Origin: an uncultured Clostridia bacterium
GTDB taxonomy: Bacteria > Bacillota > Clostridia > Christensenellales > UBA1242
DNA: 7,885 nucleotides
Direction: 5' to 3'
Assembly (NCBI GenBank): GCA_948439925.1
Contig: CAOJNR010000049.1
Location: forward strand, 1-7,885
Shown in pieces: positions 1-5,460 of the stretch. How positions within the stretch are numbered: the first letter of the stretch is position 1; every line of letters begins with the position of its first letter. Under the pieces are notes generated by a model. The model saw nothing but the letters and a program-made list of their open reading frames with translations, did no database searches and was not told the DNA's origin. The translations under genes were made by a program, and so were the position numbers.

Positions 1-56
1 GAGGCTTTTTTGGATGCAAACATTTCTAAAATTGCAACGAGTTTCTCATTGCTCAC
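1..56 (-). CDS. Possible 5' fragment of a CDS running off the left edge (very tentative)
   Basis: Reading the minus strand from a GTG at 56-54 gives 18 open codons to the window edge, beginning (M)SNEKLVAILEMFASKKA, which has normal protein composition. An AGGTG ribosome-binding-like stretch lies 7 nt upstream of the GTG, at about 64-68. The same frame stays open upstream to a stop inside the first palindromic repeat, so other starts cannot be excluded. No family is recognisable from so few residues. If real, this gene starts a new transcription unit beyond the terminator at 327-361, and the palindromic repeat array would be its upstream region. The open stretch could equally be chance. Confidence 0.25.
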   Translation of the reverse strand, partial: MSNEKLVAILEMFASKKA

Positions 57-62
57 AACCAA

Positions 63-80
63 ACACCTATTGACTGGTGT
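63..80. repeat. Small inverted repeat ACACC/GGTGT beside the repeat array
   Basis: ACACC at 63-67 and GGTGT at 76-80 form a short inverted repeat around an 8-nt loop, and the pairing extends by one A/T on each side. It sits between the tentative start codon at 56 and the first palindromic repeat. It could be part of a 5' leader or an operator for a leftward gene. There is no adjacent T-run to support a terminator. Confidence 0.3.
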
Positions 81-82
81 TG

Positions 83-287
83 ATAGCAGTGCTTTAAGCA
101 CGTTTTATCTACAAAAATATTTCTAAATACAATTCAATCCGTTCAAGTGCTTTAAGCACGTTTTATCTACAATCTTAATTCATAAATCAATGCTCATGCG
201 TTCAAGTGCTTTAAGCACGTTTTATCTACAATCTAATTTAAATTTTGCTTTATCCGTTCAGGTGCTTTAAGCACTTAATAAACACAA
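83..287. repeat. Four-copy array of a ~32-bp palindrome-centred repeat
   Basis: Four copies lie at about 83-114, 141-172, 200-231 and 256-287. Each is centred on GTGCTTTAAGCAC, a perfect GTGCTT/AAGCAC inverted repeat around one T. The two middle copies are identical over 32 bp: GTTCAA leads into the palindrome and GTTTTATCTACAA follows it. The first copy has lost the left 5 bp. The last has a diverged right half (TTAATAAACACAA). Centre-to-centre spacing is 58, 59 and 56 bp. The three intervening stretches of 26, 27 and 24 bp are AT-rich and differ from one another, although all end in ATCC or ATGC. The layout resembles a very short CRISPR array, but the intervening stretches are short, both terminal copies are degenerate and no cas gene is in view. 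A set of protein-binding sites or a decayed tandem repeat is at least as likely. Confidence 0.85.
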
Positions 288-326
288 ATCAATTTATAAA
301 ACAACTAAAAAACGTCAAAGACACAC

Positions 327-361
327 AAAAAAACACTTAGGGTTTAGCCTAAGTGCTTTTT
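327..361 (-). terminator. Rho-independent terminator, bidirectional, ending the acidic coiled-coil gene
   Basis: CACTTAGG (334-341) and CCTAAGTG (348-355) form a perfect 8-bp stem around a 6-nt loop. On the minus strand the stem is followed by seven T residues (333-327), as expected for an intrinsic terminator about 20-50 nt past the stop codon at 382. On the plus strand the stem is followed by C and five T residues, so it could also stop rightward transcription. It separates the tmRNA/coiled-coil transcription unit from the repeat region at 83-287. The rest of 288-326 is AT-rich with nothing recognisable. Confidence 0.9.
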
Positions 362-381
362 ATATATTTTATTGAAATTTA

Positions 382-1491
382 TTAGTCATTTTTCTTTTTA
401 AGTTCAGCGATATCTGCTTTAAGTTTTTCGATATCTGCTTTAAGTTCAGCGTTTTGAGCTGAAAGCACATCGAACATCTTTTCAAGAAGTGGGAATCTAT
501 CCTTGTTTTTATCCATAACTTCTTGACAGTGTTCAACTGAAAGTTTGAGTCCGTCGAGAAGGTCAAGATCTTCTGCAAGTTTCTTTGCTTTTTCTTCGTC
601 GATGTCAGCATAGTTGTTTACACCATAGAGAACAACCTTTTGCTTAGCAACAAGGGCTTCTTTTCTGCGAAGTTTCTTTTCGTCGTTTTCAAGAGTTCTC
701 TTAACTCTTCTAAGTGGCAAAAATTCCTTCTTGCAAGCGCGGAGTTCTTTCTCATTTGCTTTGAGTCTGTCTTCCTTAATAGCAAGAGCATTTTCAAGTT
801 CTTCAAGGCTTACATAACCAGCAGGAGTTGCACGGAGAGCTTGAATCTTTTCTCTTTCAGATTGAAGTTCAGCCACGAGAACAGCGTTTCTTGCCTTTTC
901 TTCTTTAAGAGCTTCGTCTTCTTGTGGAACTTCCTCTTCTTCATCCTCAGTAACGTCAACAACTTCTTCCTCGTCCTCAGATTCTTCTTCCTCAGCTTCT
1001 TCTTCGTCAGATTCTTCTTCGGCCTCATCCTCGTCTTCCTCTTCCTCGTCCTCAGACGCAAGTCTTTCAAGGCGAGCCATAAGTTCTCTTCTCTTTTGCT
1101 CGATTTCAGCGTCGCGCTCGTTTTCTTCTTCCTTTTCTTCCTCAGTCATCTCAGGCTCTTCTGCCTCTTCGATTTCTTCCTCTTCTTCCTCTTCAACAGT
1201 TTCCTCAACAGCTTCTTCTGCTTCTGGGTCATAATTTTCTACAACAGCGCCACTGTAAAGCATCTCAGCAACTTCTGGGATGTTTTCAATTTCCTGAGCG
1301 TCAGCACCCATTTCTTGAAGTTTTTCTTTAACTTTTTCTGTTTCTTCTTCTTTCTTTCTTTCGATAGCTTTGTCATCCTTTTTTCTGTTGGCAAGGCTCA
1401 TCATGATGTCGCCCATGAAATAGAGGAGAAATCCACCAGCAACAATGATTCCAAGAACGACTACGATTGTGATAATAACTGAACTTGACAT
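382..1491 (-). CDS. Membrane-anchored, highly acidic coiled-coil protein of unknown function
   Basis: This is a 369-aa protein that I cannot assign to a named family. Residues 5-26 are a single hydrophobic helix followed by a basic patch (NRKK), which predicts an N-terminal anchor with the bulk of the protein in the cytoplasm. Residues 36-60 are charged and helical. Residues 88-127 and 147-193 are almost pure Glu/Asp runs, separated by a mixed helix. Residues 195-369 are predicted helical or coiled coil, with a less biased core at about 226-345 (FLPLRRV, YGVNNYADIDEEKAKKLAEDL) and a short C-terminal repeat (KADIEKL, KADIAEL). The core looks like the conserved functional part and the acidic region like a linker. 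An upstream GTG at 1500 is possible, but the AAAGGAAG ribosome binding site (1500-1507) overlaps it and lies 8 nt before the ATG at 1491, so the ATG is preferred. The gene follows ssrA by about 58 nt and ends at a strong terminator. A structural or divisome/envelope scaffold role is only a guess. Confidence 0.85.
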   Translation of the reverse strand: MSSSVIITIVVVLGIIVAGGFLLYFMGDIMMSLANRKKDDKAIERKKEEETEKVKEKLQEMGADAQEIENIPEVAEMLYSGAVVENYDPEAEEAVEETVEEEEEEEIEEAEEPEMTEEEKEEENERDAEIEQKRRELMARLERLASEDEEEEDEDEAEEESDEEEAEEEESEDEEEVVDVTEDEEEEVPQEDEALKEEKARNAVLVAELQSEREKIQALRATPAGYVSLEELENALAIKEDRLKANEKELRACKKEFLPLRRVKRTLENDEKKLRRKEALVAKQKVVLYGVNNYADIDEEKAKKLAEDLDLLDGLKLSVEHCQEVMDKNKDRFPLLEKMFDVLSAQNAELKADIEKLKADIAELKKKND

Positions 1492-1499
1492 AAATTTCA

Positions 1500-1507
1500 C
1501 TTCCTTT
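1500..1507 (-). promoter_or_regulatory. Ribosome binding site that fixes the start of the coiled-coil gene
   Basis: On the minus strand AAAGGAAG is followed by TGAAATTT and then ATG at 1491-1489, a spacing of 8 nt. The GTG at 1500-1498 would begin on the last G of this site, leaving no spacer. This favours the ATG and a protein three residues shorter than the longest open frame. Confidence 0.7.
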
Positions 1508-1529
1508 TTAATTTTTTTTGGCTTTTTTT

Positions 1530-1548
1530 GTTTTTAAACTTTAAAAAC
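1530..1548 (-). other. AT-only hairpin immediately 3' of the tmRNA CCA end
   Basis: GTTTTTAAA (1530-1538) and TTTAAAAAC (1540-1548) are perfect 9-bp complements around one base. The hairpin starts one nucleotide past the encoded CCA of ssrA. On the transcribed minus strand it is followed by a run of A, not T, so it is not a canonical intrinsic terminator. Two readings are possible: a 3'-trailer structure trimmed during tmRNA maturation, or a weak AT-rich palindrome of no consequence. The rest of 1501-1549 is A-rich on the minus strand and shows no promoter. Confidence 0.4.
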
Positions 1549-1549
1549 T

Positions 1550-1948
1550 TGGTGGAGATGGCGGGAATTGAACCCGCGTCCAAAAAGCAAATTCAAAGTT
1601 TTTCTACGTGTGTAGTTTATGCTTAATTCTCATCAAAGTTTCGTTCATAAACAAACTTCTTTGACCAGCCGTTTAGTTTTTCTATGAATAGAACGACAAA
1701 CTTTTCATAGAGTTTAGCTTTGTGATGATACCCGAACTTTGAGTAAGCTGATTCAAAGTGGGCAGGTCAAAAATTTATTGACCGAGTTTTTTGAGTGAAA
1801 CTTAGGCAGCGATTGCGCTTGTTCTAAGGTTCATTCTTACAGTTTTGTTTTCTGCGTTTATTTTGTTTGCCCATTTTAAAGTAGGCTGGGCGCTACTACA
1901 CGCTTTACGCTTTGACCTTCACTCCCTGTCGAAACCAATAACACCCCC
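1550..1948 (-). ncRNA. ssrA: tmRNA (transfer-messenger RNA, SsrA)
   Basis: tmRNA acts first as an alanyl-tRNA and then as a short mRNA on stalled ribosomes, adding a degradation tag and supplying a stop codon. The 399-nt gene has a 5' GGGGGTG that pairs, with two G-U pairs, with CATCTCC just before the 3' ACCA; CCA is encoded at 1552-1550. The 5' region carries the conserved GGTTTCGACAGGG. The 3' region has the T-arm with GCGGG/CCCGC around TTCAATT. The tag frame starts at the resume codon GCA (1870-1868) and ends at TAA (1804-1802), giving 22 residues that begin ANKINAENK and end TSAIAA. The Ala-Ala end suits ClpXP-type proteolysis. The 5' end is only 8 nt past the smpB stop. No convincing promoter lies just upstream, so co-transcription with smpB and 5' processing by RNase P are likely. 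Confidence 0.97.
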
Positions 1949-1956
1949 AAAGGAGC

Positions 1957-2400
1957 TTAAAGGCTTTTTAAAGTTTGGTCTATGTCCCGCTTGATAGCCT
2001 TTTCACGCAGGACAGCTCGCTTGTCATAAAGTTTCTTACCCTTGGCCAGTGCGATTTCAATTTTGACCTTCCCGTCTTTTATATAGACTTTGGTTGGCAT
2101 AACTGAAAATCCTTTTTCACGCACCATGCGTTCAAGCTTTGAAATTTCAACTTTATGCAAGAGAAGTTTTCGTGAACGTCTTGTGTCGCTTGACTCTGGT
2201 CTTGTTTTGTCATAAGGTTTTATGTAGCAGTTTTTAAGAATTGCTTCGCCGTTTTTGATAACGACGTAACTTTCCTCCAAACTGATGCCACCAGACCGAA
2301 CTGACTTAACTTCACAGCCAACAAGTGCGATACCAGCTTCCACGAAGTCTGAAACGAAGAAATTATGAAAAACTTTCTTGTTGTTATTTAGTATCTTCAT
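1957..2400 (-). CDS. smpB: SsrA-binding protein SmpB
   Basis: SmpB binds the tRNA-like part of tmRNA, is needed for its aminoacylation and delivery to the ribosomal A site, and its C-terminal tail probes the empty mRNA channel. The 147-aa length is normal for the family. Signature stretches are present: a short N-terminal start (NNNKKVFHNFF), the beta-barrel motif ALVGCEVKSVRSG near residues 25-37, SRKLLLHKVEI near 80-90, and the basic tail KGKKLYDKRAVLREKAIKR leading into the final helix. AGGAGG (2405-2410) lies 4 nt before the ATG, a slightly short spacing. A TTGAAA-N17-TATAAT promoter ends only 10 nt before the start codon. The gene sits between rnr (79-nt gap) and ssrA (8-nt gap), the partner RNA it serves. 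Confidence 0.97.
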   Translation of the reverse strand: MKILNNNKKVFHNFFVSDFVEAGIALVGCEVKSVRSGGISLEESYVVIKNGEAILKNCYIKPYDKTRPESSDTRRSRKLLLHKVEISKLERMVREKGFSVMPTKVYIKDGKVKIEIALAKGKKLYDKRAVLREKAIKRDIDQTLKSL

Positions 2401-2410
2401 CTCGCCTCCT

Positions 2411-2439
2411 ATTATAACACCCCTTTAAGAGTTTTTCAA
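2411..2439 (-). promoter_or_regulatory. Sigma-A-type promoter directly upstream of smpB-ssrA
   Basis: On the minus strand TTGAAA (2439-2434) and a consensus TATAAT (2416-2411) are separated by exactly 17 bp. A start site about 7 nt downstream would fall near 2404, past the AGGAGG and only 3-4 nt before the smpB ATG. Transcripts from here would therefore be nearly leaderless for smpB, while read-through transcripts from rnr would keep the ribosome binding site. Its main job may be to supply tmRNA, since no good promoter is visible closer to ssrA. Confidence 0.65.
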
Positions 2440-2445
2440 GACCCA

Positions 2446-2486
2446 AATTGAATTTTTTTGAAAAAAATACAAAAAAATCTCAATTT
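2446..2486 (-). other. AT-only imperfect hairpin overlapping the rnr stop codon
   Basis: AAATTGA (2446-2452) and TCAATTT (2480-2486) are complementary and enclose A7/T7 runs that can pair among themselves. The structure contains the rnr TGA (2482-2480). On the minus strand it has T-runs within it but no GC-rich stem, so at best it is a weak or partial terminator between rnr and smpB. It could separate rnr from smpB expression, or be simply AT-rich spacer. Confidence 0.25.
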
Positions 2487-4564
2487 TTTAATGAAAAATC
2501 GACTTTTCTTGTGAAAATATTGGAATTTGCAATAATTATTTTTATTTTATCACCTATTTTGAATGTGTGTTTGTTGCCTTTTATCATCAAAGATTTCTCA
2601 TAAAACAGGTAATTATCCTCTGGAAGTTCTTCAATTTTGACCAATCCTTCAACGGTGTTTTCAAGCTCAACATAGAAGCCAAAATTGGTGACTGAGGTGA
2701 TAATTCCTTCAAATTCCTCGCCAATATGGTCTTTCATAAGATATGCTTTCCAAAGGTCATCCACATCTCTTTCGGCCATATCTGCATTGCGTTCACGCTC
2801 GCTTGACTGCATTGATGACTCATAAGTGAGTGAATTAAGTTCGTCATTTCGCGTGCTTGAAAGTGCTTTTTTCTTTAACACTTCTTTTATTATTCTATGA
2901 ATTGTGAGGTCTGGATAGCGCCTAATTGGCGAAGTAAAATGGCAATAATATTCAAGCGCAAGTCCAAAGTGACCGAGGTTTTTGTTGGTATATTTTGCCT
3001 TTTGCATTGAGCGAAGAAGAACTTTGTTGACTGTTTCAGTGTAGTCATGACCGTCAACAAGTTTAATAAGCCCTTGATAAAATGTTGGTGTGATGATGTC
3101 AGGAATCTTTGGTAAATTTAGTCCAAGACCTTTCATAAAATCGAAAACTTTCAATAGTTTTTCTTTGCGTGGACTCTCATGCACACGATAAACAAAAGGT
3201 ATGTCCTTATTGCAAAATTCTTTCGCAACAACTTCATTGGCAAGCACCATAAAGTCTTCAATCAGTCTGTGCGCTGAATTGCGCTCGCGCTTCTGAACGC
3301 CTATGGCAAGTCCATCCTCATCGAAAACAAACTCAGCTTCTGGGATTTCAAAATCAAGGTAACCTTCACGCATTTTCTTTTCTTGAAGCAACAGAGAGAG
3401 TTCTTTCATAAGAAGAAGACTCTTTTTGACCTTGTCTGCCTTTTCTGATTTTTCACCATTTAAAACTTTGTTGGCTTCGGTGTAAGTCAGTCTTGCCTTG
3501 CTTCTTATCACACTTTCAAAAATTTCGTGTGAAATCACATTGCCGTTTTTGTCAATATCCATAACACAAGAAAGAGTCAATCTGTCAACCCCTTCACTGA
3601 GTGAGCATATTCCATTTGAAAGTTTTTCTGGAAGCATTGGAAGAACTGAGGTTGGGAAATAGACACTTGTTCCACGCTTGAACGCCTCTTCATCGAGTGG
3701 CGAGCCCTGCTTCACATACTCGCCAACATCGGCAATATGCACGCCTAAGCGGTAGCCATTTTTGATTTTTTCGATTGAAACCGCATCGTCAAAATCCTGA
3801 GCATCCTCACCGTCGATTGTAAAAATGATTTCTTGTGTAAGGTCAACTCTTCCCTTCTTTTGATTTTCTTTAACGGTAAGGCCAATATTTTCGCACTGAG
3901 CCATCACTTCTTCTGGGAAAGTTTCATAAAGTTCATGTTCGCGAATAATCCCCTTTTCCATTGCCTTTACATCGTCACTCTTGCCCAGAACTTCAACAAT
4001 TTTGCACATATATTTTTCTTTTTCACGGCTTATGCTTGCTACAACGCGCAAGTCTTCGGCAATTTCAAAATCGCTCTTTTTGATTCTGAATTTATATGGA
4101 ATATGATTATTGTCAGGAACAAGAAAATATGTTTGACCAATTTGTTCAATTATTCCGACGATAGTTTCAAGTGGTTTATATATTGAAACAATCTCGCCGT
4201 CACTGCCTTCATTGCCTTTATAACTGATTTTAACAATAACCCTATCTCCATCTATCGCGCCCAAAGTTTTGTTAGCTGGAATAAAGATATCATTCTCACC
4301 CTTAACGGTGCCAACTTGACAAAAGCCGAACCCTTTGGCGTTGCCTATGAACAAACCTTTGACATAGTTTGAAGAAGGGATTTTAAAAAATTTGCCTTTT
4401 TTATCTTCAAAAATATCACCCTTTGAAATAAGAGTGTCAATTTCTTGCTTTATAATCTTTTCACTAACACCAAAAGTTTTGGCCATAAAGCAAAAAAGAT
4501 TGCTTGGCTTTTTATACACCAAACTATCTTTTGCAATAATATTTAATATCTTATCTTTCAACAT
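2480..4564 (-). CDS. rnr: Ribonuclease R (RNase II/RNB family 3'-5' exoribonuclease)
   Basis: RNase R degrades structured RNA processively from the 3' end, including mRNA released by trans-translation. The 694-aa product has the full family layout: an N-terminal winged helix (about 1-62), two cold-shock-type OB domains (about 65-125 and 133-200), the RNB catalytic domain (about 240-575) and a C-terminal S1 domain (about 612-692, EFEGIITSVTNFGFYVELEN). The catalytic loop DGEDAQDFDDA at 251-261 keeps all the metal-binding aspartates, and HFTSPIRRYPDLTIHR (542-557) is the conserved RNA-binding/catalytic segment. There is no long Lys-rich C-terminal tail of the kind found in Escherichia coli. The ribosome binding site is weak (AGGAT about 10 nt upstream). 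The gene starts 31 nt after secG and precedes smpB and ssrA, its functional partners. Confidence 0.97.
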   Translation of the reverse strand: MLKDKILNIIAKDSLVYKKPSNLFCFMAKTFGVSEKIIKQEIDTLISKGDIFEDKKGKFFKIPSSNYVKGLFIGNAKGFGFCQVGTVKGENDIFIPANKTLGAIDGDRVIVKISYKGNEGSDGEIVSIYKPLETIVGIIEQIGQTYFLVPDNNHIPYKFRIKKSDFEIAEDLRVVASISREKEKYMCKIVEVLGKSDDVKAMEKGIIREHELYETFPEEVMAQCENIGLTVKENQKKGRVDLTQEIIFTIDGEDAQDFDDAVSIEKIKNGYRLGVHIADVGEYVKQGSPLDEEAFKRGTSVYFPTSVLPMLPEKLSNGICSLSEGVDRLTLSCVMDIDKNGNVISHEIFESVIRSKARLTYTEANKVLNGEKSEKADKVKKSLLLMKELSLLLQEKKMREGYLDFEIPEAEFVFDEDGLAIGVQKRERNSAHRLIEDFMVLANEVVAKEFCNKDIPFVYRVHESPRKEKLLKVFDFMKGLGLNLPKIPDIITPTFYQGLIKLVDGHDYTETVNKVLLRSMQKAKYTNKNLGHFGLALEYYCHFTSPIRRYPDLTIHRIIKEVLKKKALSSTRNDELNSLTYESSMQSSERERNADMAERDVDDLWKAYLMKDHIGEEFEGIITSVTNFGFYVELENTVEGLVKIEELPEDNYLFYEKSLMIKGNKHTFKIGDKIKIIIANSNIFTRKVDFSLKN

Positions 4565-4595
4565 ATTTTTTAAATCCTATTAATAGTTCTTTAAA

Positions 4596-4916
4596 CTAAA
4601 CAGTTTTATTGAAAATTTCTGTCACAAAATAGATAATTGTGCAAACGAGAACTATTGAAGACATAATGATAGTGACAAGTTTAAGTTTTCCATCACGAGA
4701 AGAGCCTTTATTTTGTGAATAATAGCTTTCTTGTTTACCCATAACAGCGTCAATACCATTGTTGGCATCATTTGATTGAAGCAAGATTGTCACAATAAGA
4801 GTGATTGAGCAAAGGATGATTATTGCAAAAAGCACCCAACGAAATGGTGGCAAAAAACTTGTCCAAAAGTCACTTTTAAGAGTGTCGTCTGCAAGAAGTG
4901 TTGATAAAATATTCAT
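4596..4916 (-). CDS. secG: Preprotein translocase subunit SecG
   Basis: SecG is the small accessory subunit of the SecYEG translocon in the cytoplasmic membrane. The 106-aa protein has two transmembrane helices, at about 27-48 (ending in the typical LLQS) and 80-101, joined by a Gly/Ser/Asn-rich cytoplasmic loop with GxxxxxMGKQESYYSQNKG. The basic RDGKLKL before the second helix is also typical. The N-terminus is about 20 residues longer than in many short SecGs; the next internal Met is at 59, inside the loop, so the given start is correct. AAAGGAG (4924-4930) lies 7 nt before the ATG. The gene follows the 77-aa membrane protein by 15 nt and is followed by rnr, the common Firmicutes order secG-rnr-smpB. 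Confidence 0.93.
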   Translation of the reverse strand: MNILSTLLADDTLKSDFWTSFLPPFRWVLFAIIILCSITLIVTILLQSNDANNGIDAVMGKQESYYSQNKGSSRDGKLKLVTIIMSSIVLVCTIIYFVTEIFNKTV

Positions 4917-4931
4917 GTTTATTCTCCTTTT

Positions 4932-5165
4932 TTAAAATGTTGTGCTTAGCCATATTATAGCAACAACGAGCAAGATTAAAAGTAAAATCTGTCCCCACTT
5001 TATTGATATCTTGGATTTGGTGGCGCTTTTTATAACATTCGCAAAGATGAGAAGCGCACTCATTGAAATAACAACGAGAATAATTATCTTTGCAGAGCCA
5101 CCGATGTTTGCGTTCACCCAGTTGTTTATATCGCCGAAAATGTTTGCAAGCATACTTTTAATCAT
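4932..5165 (-). CDS. Small two-helix membrane protein of unknown function, first gene of the secG-rnr unit
   Basis: This 77-aa protein is not recognised. An amphipathic N-terminal stretch (residues 1-24, MLANIFGDINNWVNANIGG) is followed by transmembrane helices at about 26-46 and 58-75, with a basic loop (KSATKSKISIKWG) between them. The positive loop predicts that both ends lie outside. GGAGGG (5171-5176) is 5 nt before the ATG, and a well-formed promoter lies just upstream. An alternative ATG at 5153 lacks its own ribosome binding site. The stop codon touches the secG ribosome binding site, so the two are surely co-transcribed. A link to the Sec translocon is possible from position only. 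The overall pattern (short, two helices, Gly between) is loosely reminiscent of pilin-like or holin-like small proteins, but nothing supports those calls. Confidence 0.8.
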   Translation of the reverse strand: MIKSMLANIFGDINNWVNANIGGSAKIIILVVISMSALLIFANVIKSATKSKISIKWGQILLLILLVVAIIWLSTTF

Positions 5166-5183
5166 TTGTTCCCTCCGATGATT

Positions 5184-5212
5184 AGTATATCATATATATC
5201 AAGAGATTTCAA
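5184..5212 (-). promoter_or_regulatory. Sigma-A-type promoter of the 77-aa gene-secG-rnr unit
   Basis: On the minus strand TTGAAA (5212-5207) and TATACT (5189-5184) are 17 bp apart, the same -35 hexamer and spacing as the smpB promoter. A start about 7 nt downstream, near 5177, would put the ribosome binding site GGAGGG at the very 5' end of the mRNA and leave a leader of about 12 nt. Confidence 0.65.
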
Positions 5213-5351
5213 GGAATTTTTGATTGCGTTTTTAAATTTTGCTCTATTTTTGAAGAATTTTGTCCACTTTTTTGTGAATTTAACATGCTTTTATCAAATT
5301 TGTTTGCTTTTGAAAAACAAAAAAATATATTTTTTGCGATAGAGCTTGATC
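5213..5351. other. AT-rich intergenic spacer with an A/T hairpin
   Basis: No open frame or RNA gene is evident between the secG-unit promoter and the three-armed element. The one structure visible is CAAAAAA/TTTTTTG at 5318-5336, around a TATAT centre. On the minus strand it is followed after G by TTTTTC, so together with the GC-rich element just before it, it might terminate leftward transcription from the metal-efflux operon. This is weak, because the stem is almost wholly A-T. Confidence 0.35.
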
Positions 5352-5460
5352 GAAGCGCCCGCTCGGAAGTTCATGAGCCCGCTCATGCAAAATCGCGATC
5401 CGCGATTTTAAAAGCCGTGCACCTTTAAAGGCGCAAGGCTTTACTTCCGAGCGGGGTTTC
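5352..5460. repeat. GC-rich three-armed palindromic element (MITE/REP-like or structured RNA)
   Basis: A perfect 13-bp inverted repeat, CCCGCTCGGAAGT (5358-5370) and ACTTCCGAGCGGG (5443-5455), closes a cloverleaf-like fold. Beyond a bulged G the pairing continues for five more pairs, one of them G-U, in the plus-strand RNA (GAAGC 5352-5356 with GTTTC 5456-5460). Inside are three consecutive hairpins: CATGAG/CTCATG (5372-5387), AAAATCGCG/CGCGATTTT with a 3-nt loop (5389-5409), and AAAGCC/GGCTTT with an inner TGC..CCT/AGG..GCA stem (5411-5442). The base composition is far more GC-rich than the spacer next to it. The 3' arm supplies the last codons and the stop of the ATPase gene. It encodes no protein. 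It may be a dispersed non-autonomous repeat, a compound terminator for the ATPase operon, or a structured RNA. Confidence 0.8.

Noticed and set aside
83..287. Calling the palindromic array a CRISPR array
   Set aside because: There are only four units, gaps are 24-27 bp, both end units are degenerate, gaps are uniformly AT-rich, and no cas gene is in the window. It is kept as a repeat with the CRISPR idea open for testing.
369..1070. Short minus-strand frames rich in Lys/Leu overlapping the coiled-coil gene
   Set aside because: They are shifted readings of the same low-complexity GAA/AAG-rich sequence, with biased composition and no independent start signals.
640..1482. A 280-codon plus-strand open frame rich in Phe, Leu and Ser
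   Set aside because: It is the antisense of the Glu/Lys-rich coiled-coil gene; GAA/AAG codons read backwards give TTC/CTT, so the open frame and its apparent hydrophobicity are by-products. It has no ribosome binding site or family features.
1949..1985. A dedicated ssrA promoter inside the end of smpB
   Set aside because: TTTAAG at 1961-1956 is at the right distance from the tmRNA 5' end, but no -35-like hexamer occurs 16-18 bp upstream; co-transcription from the smpB promoter is better supported.
3833..4186. Plus-strand open frame of 117 codons
   Set aside because: It lies wholly antisense to the well-supported rnr gene and has no ribosome binding site or recognisable domain.
4942..5181. 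Plus-strand open frame of 79 codons opposite the small membrane protein
   Set aside because: The minus-strand frame has a good ribosome binding site, a promoter and tight linkage to secG, while the plus-strand frame has none of these.
5352..5460. A tRNA or other known RNA gene in the cloverleaf-like element
   Set aside because: There is no T-loop (GTTCRA) consensus, no anticodon-arm geometry and no CCA end; the three arms are fully paired palindromes unlike tRNA.
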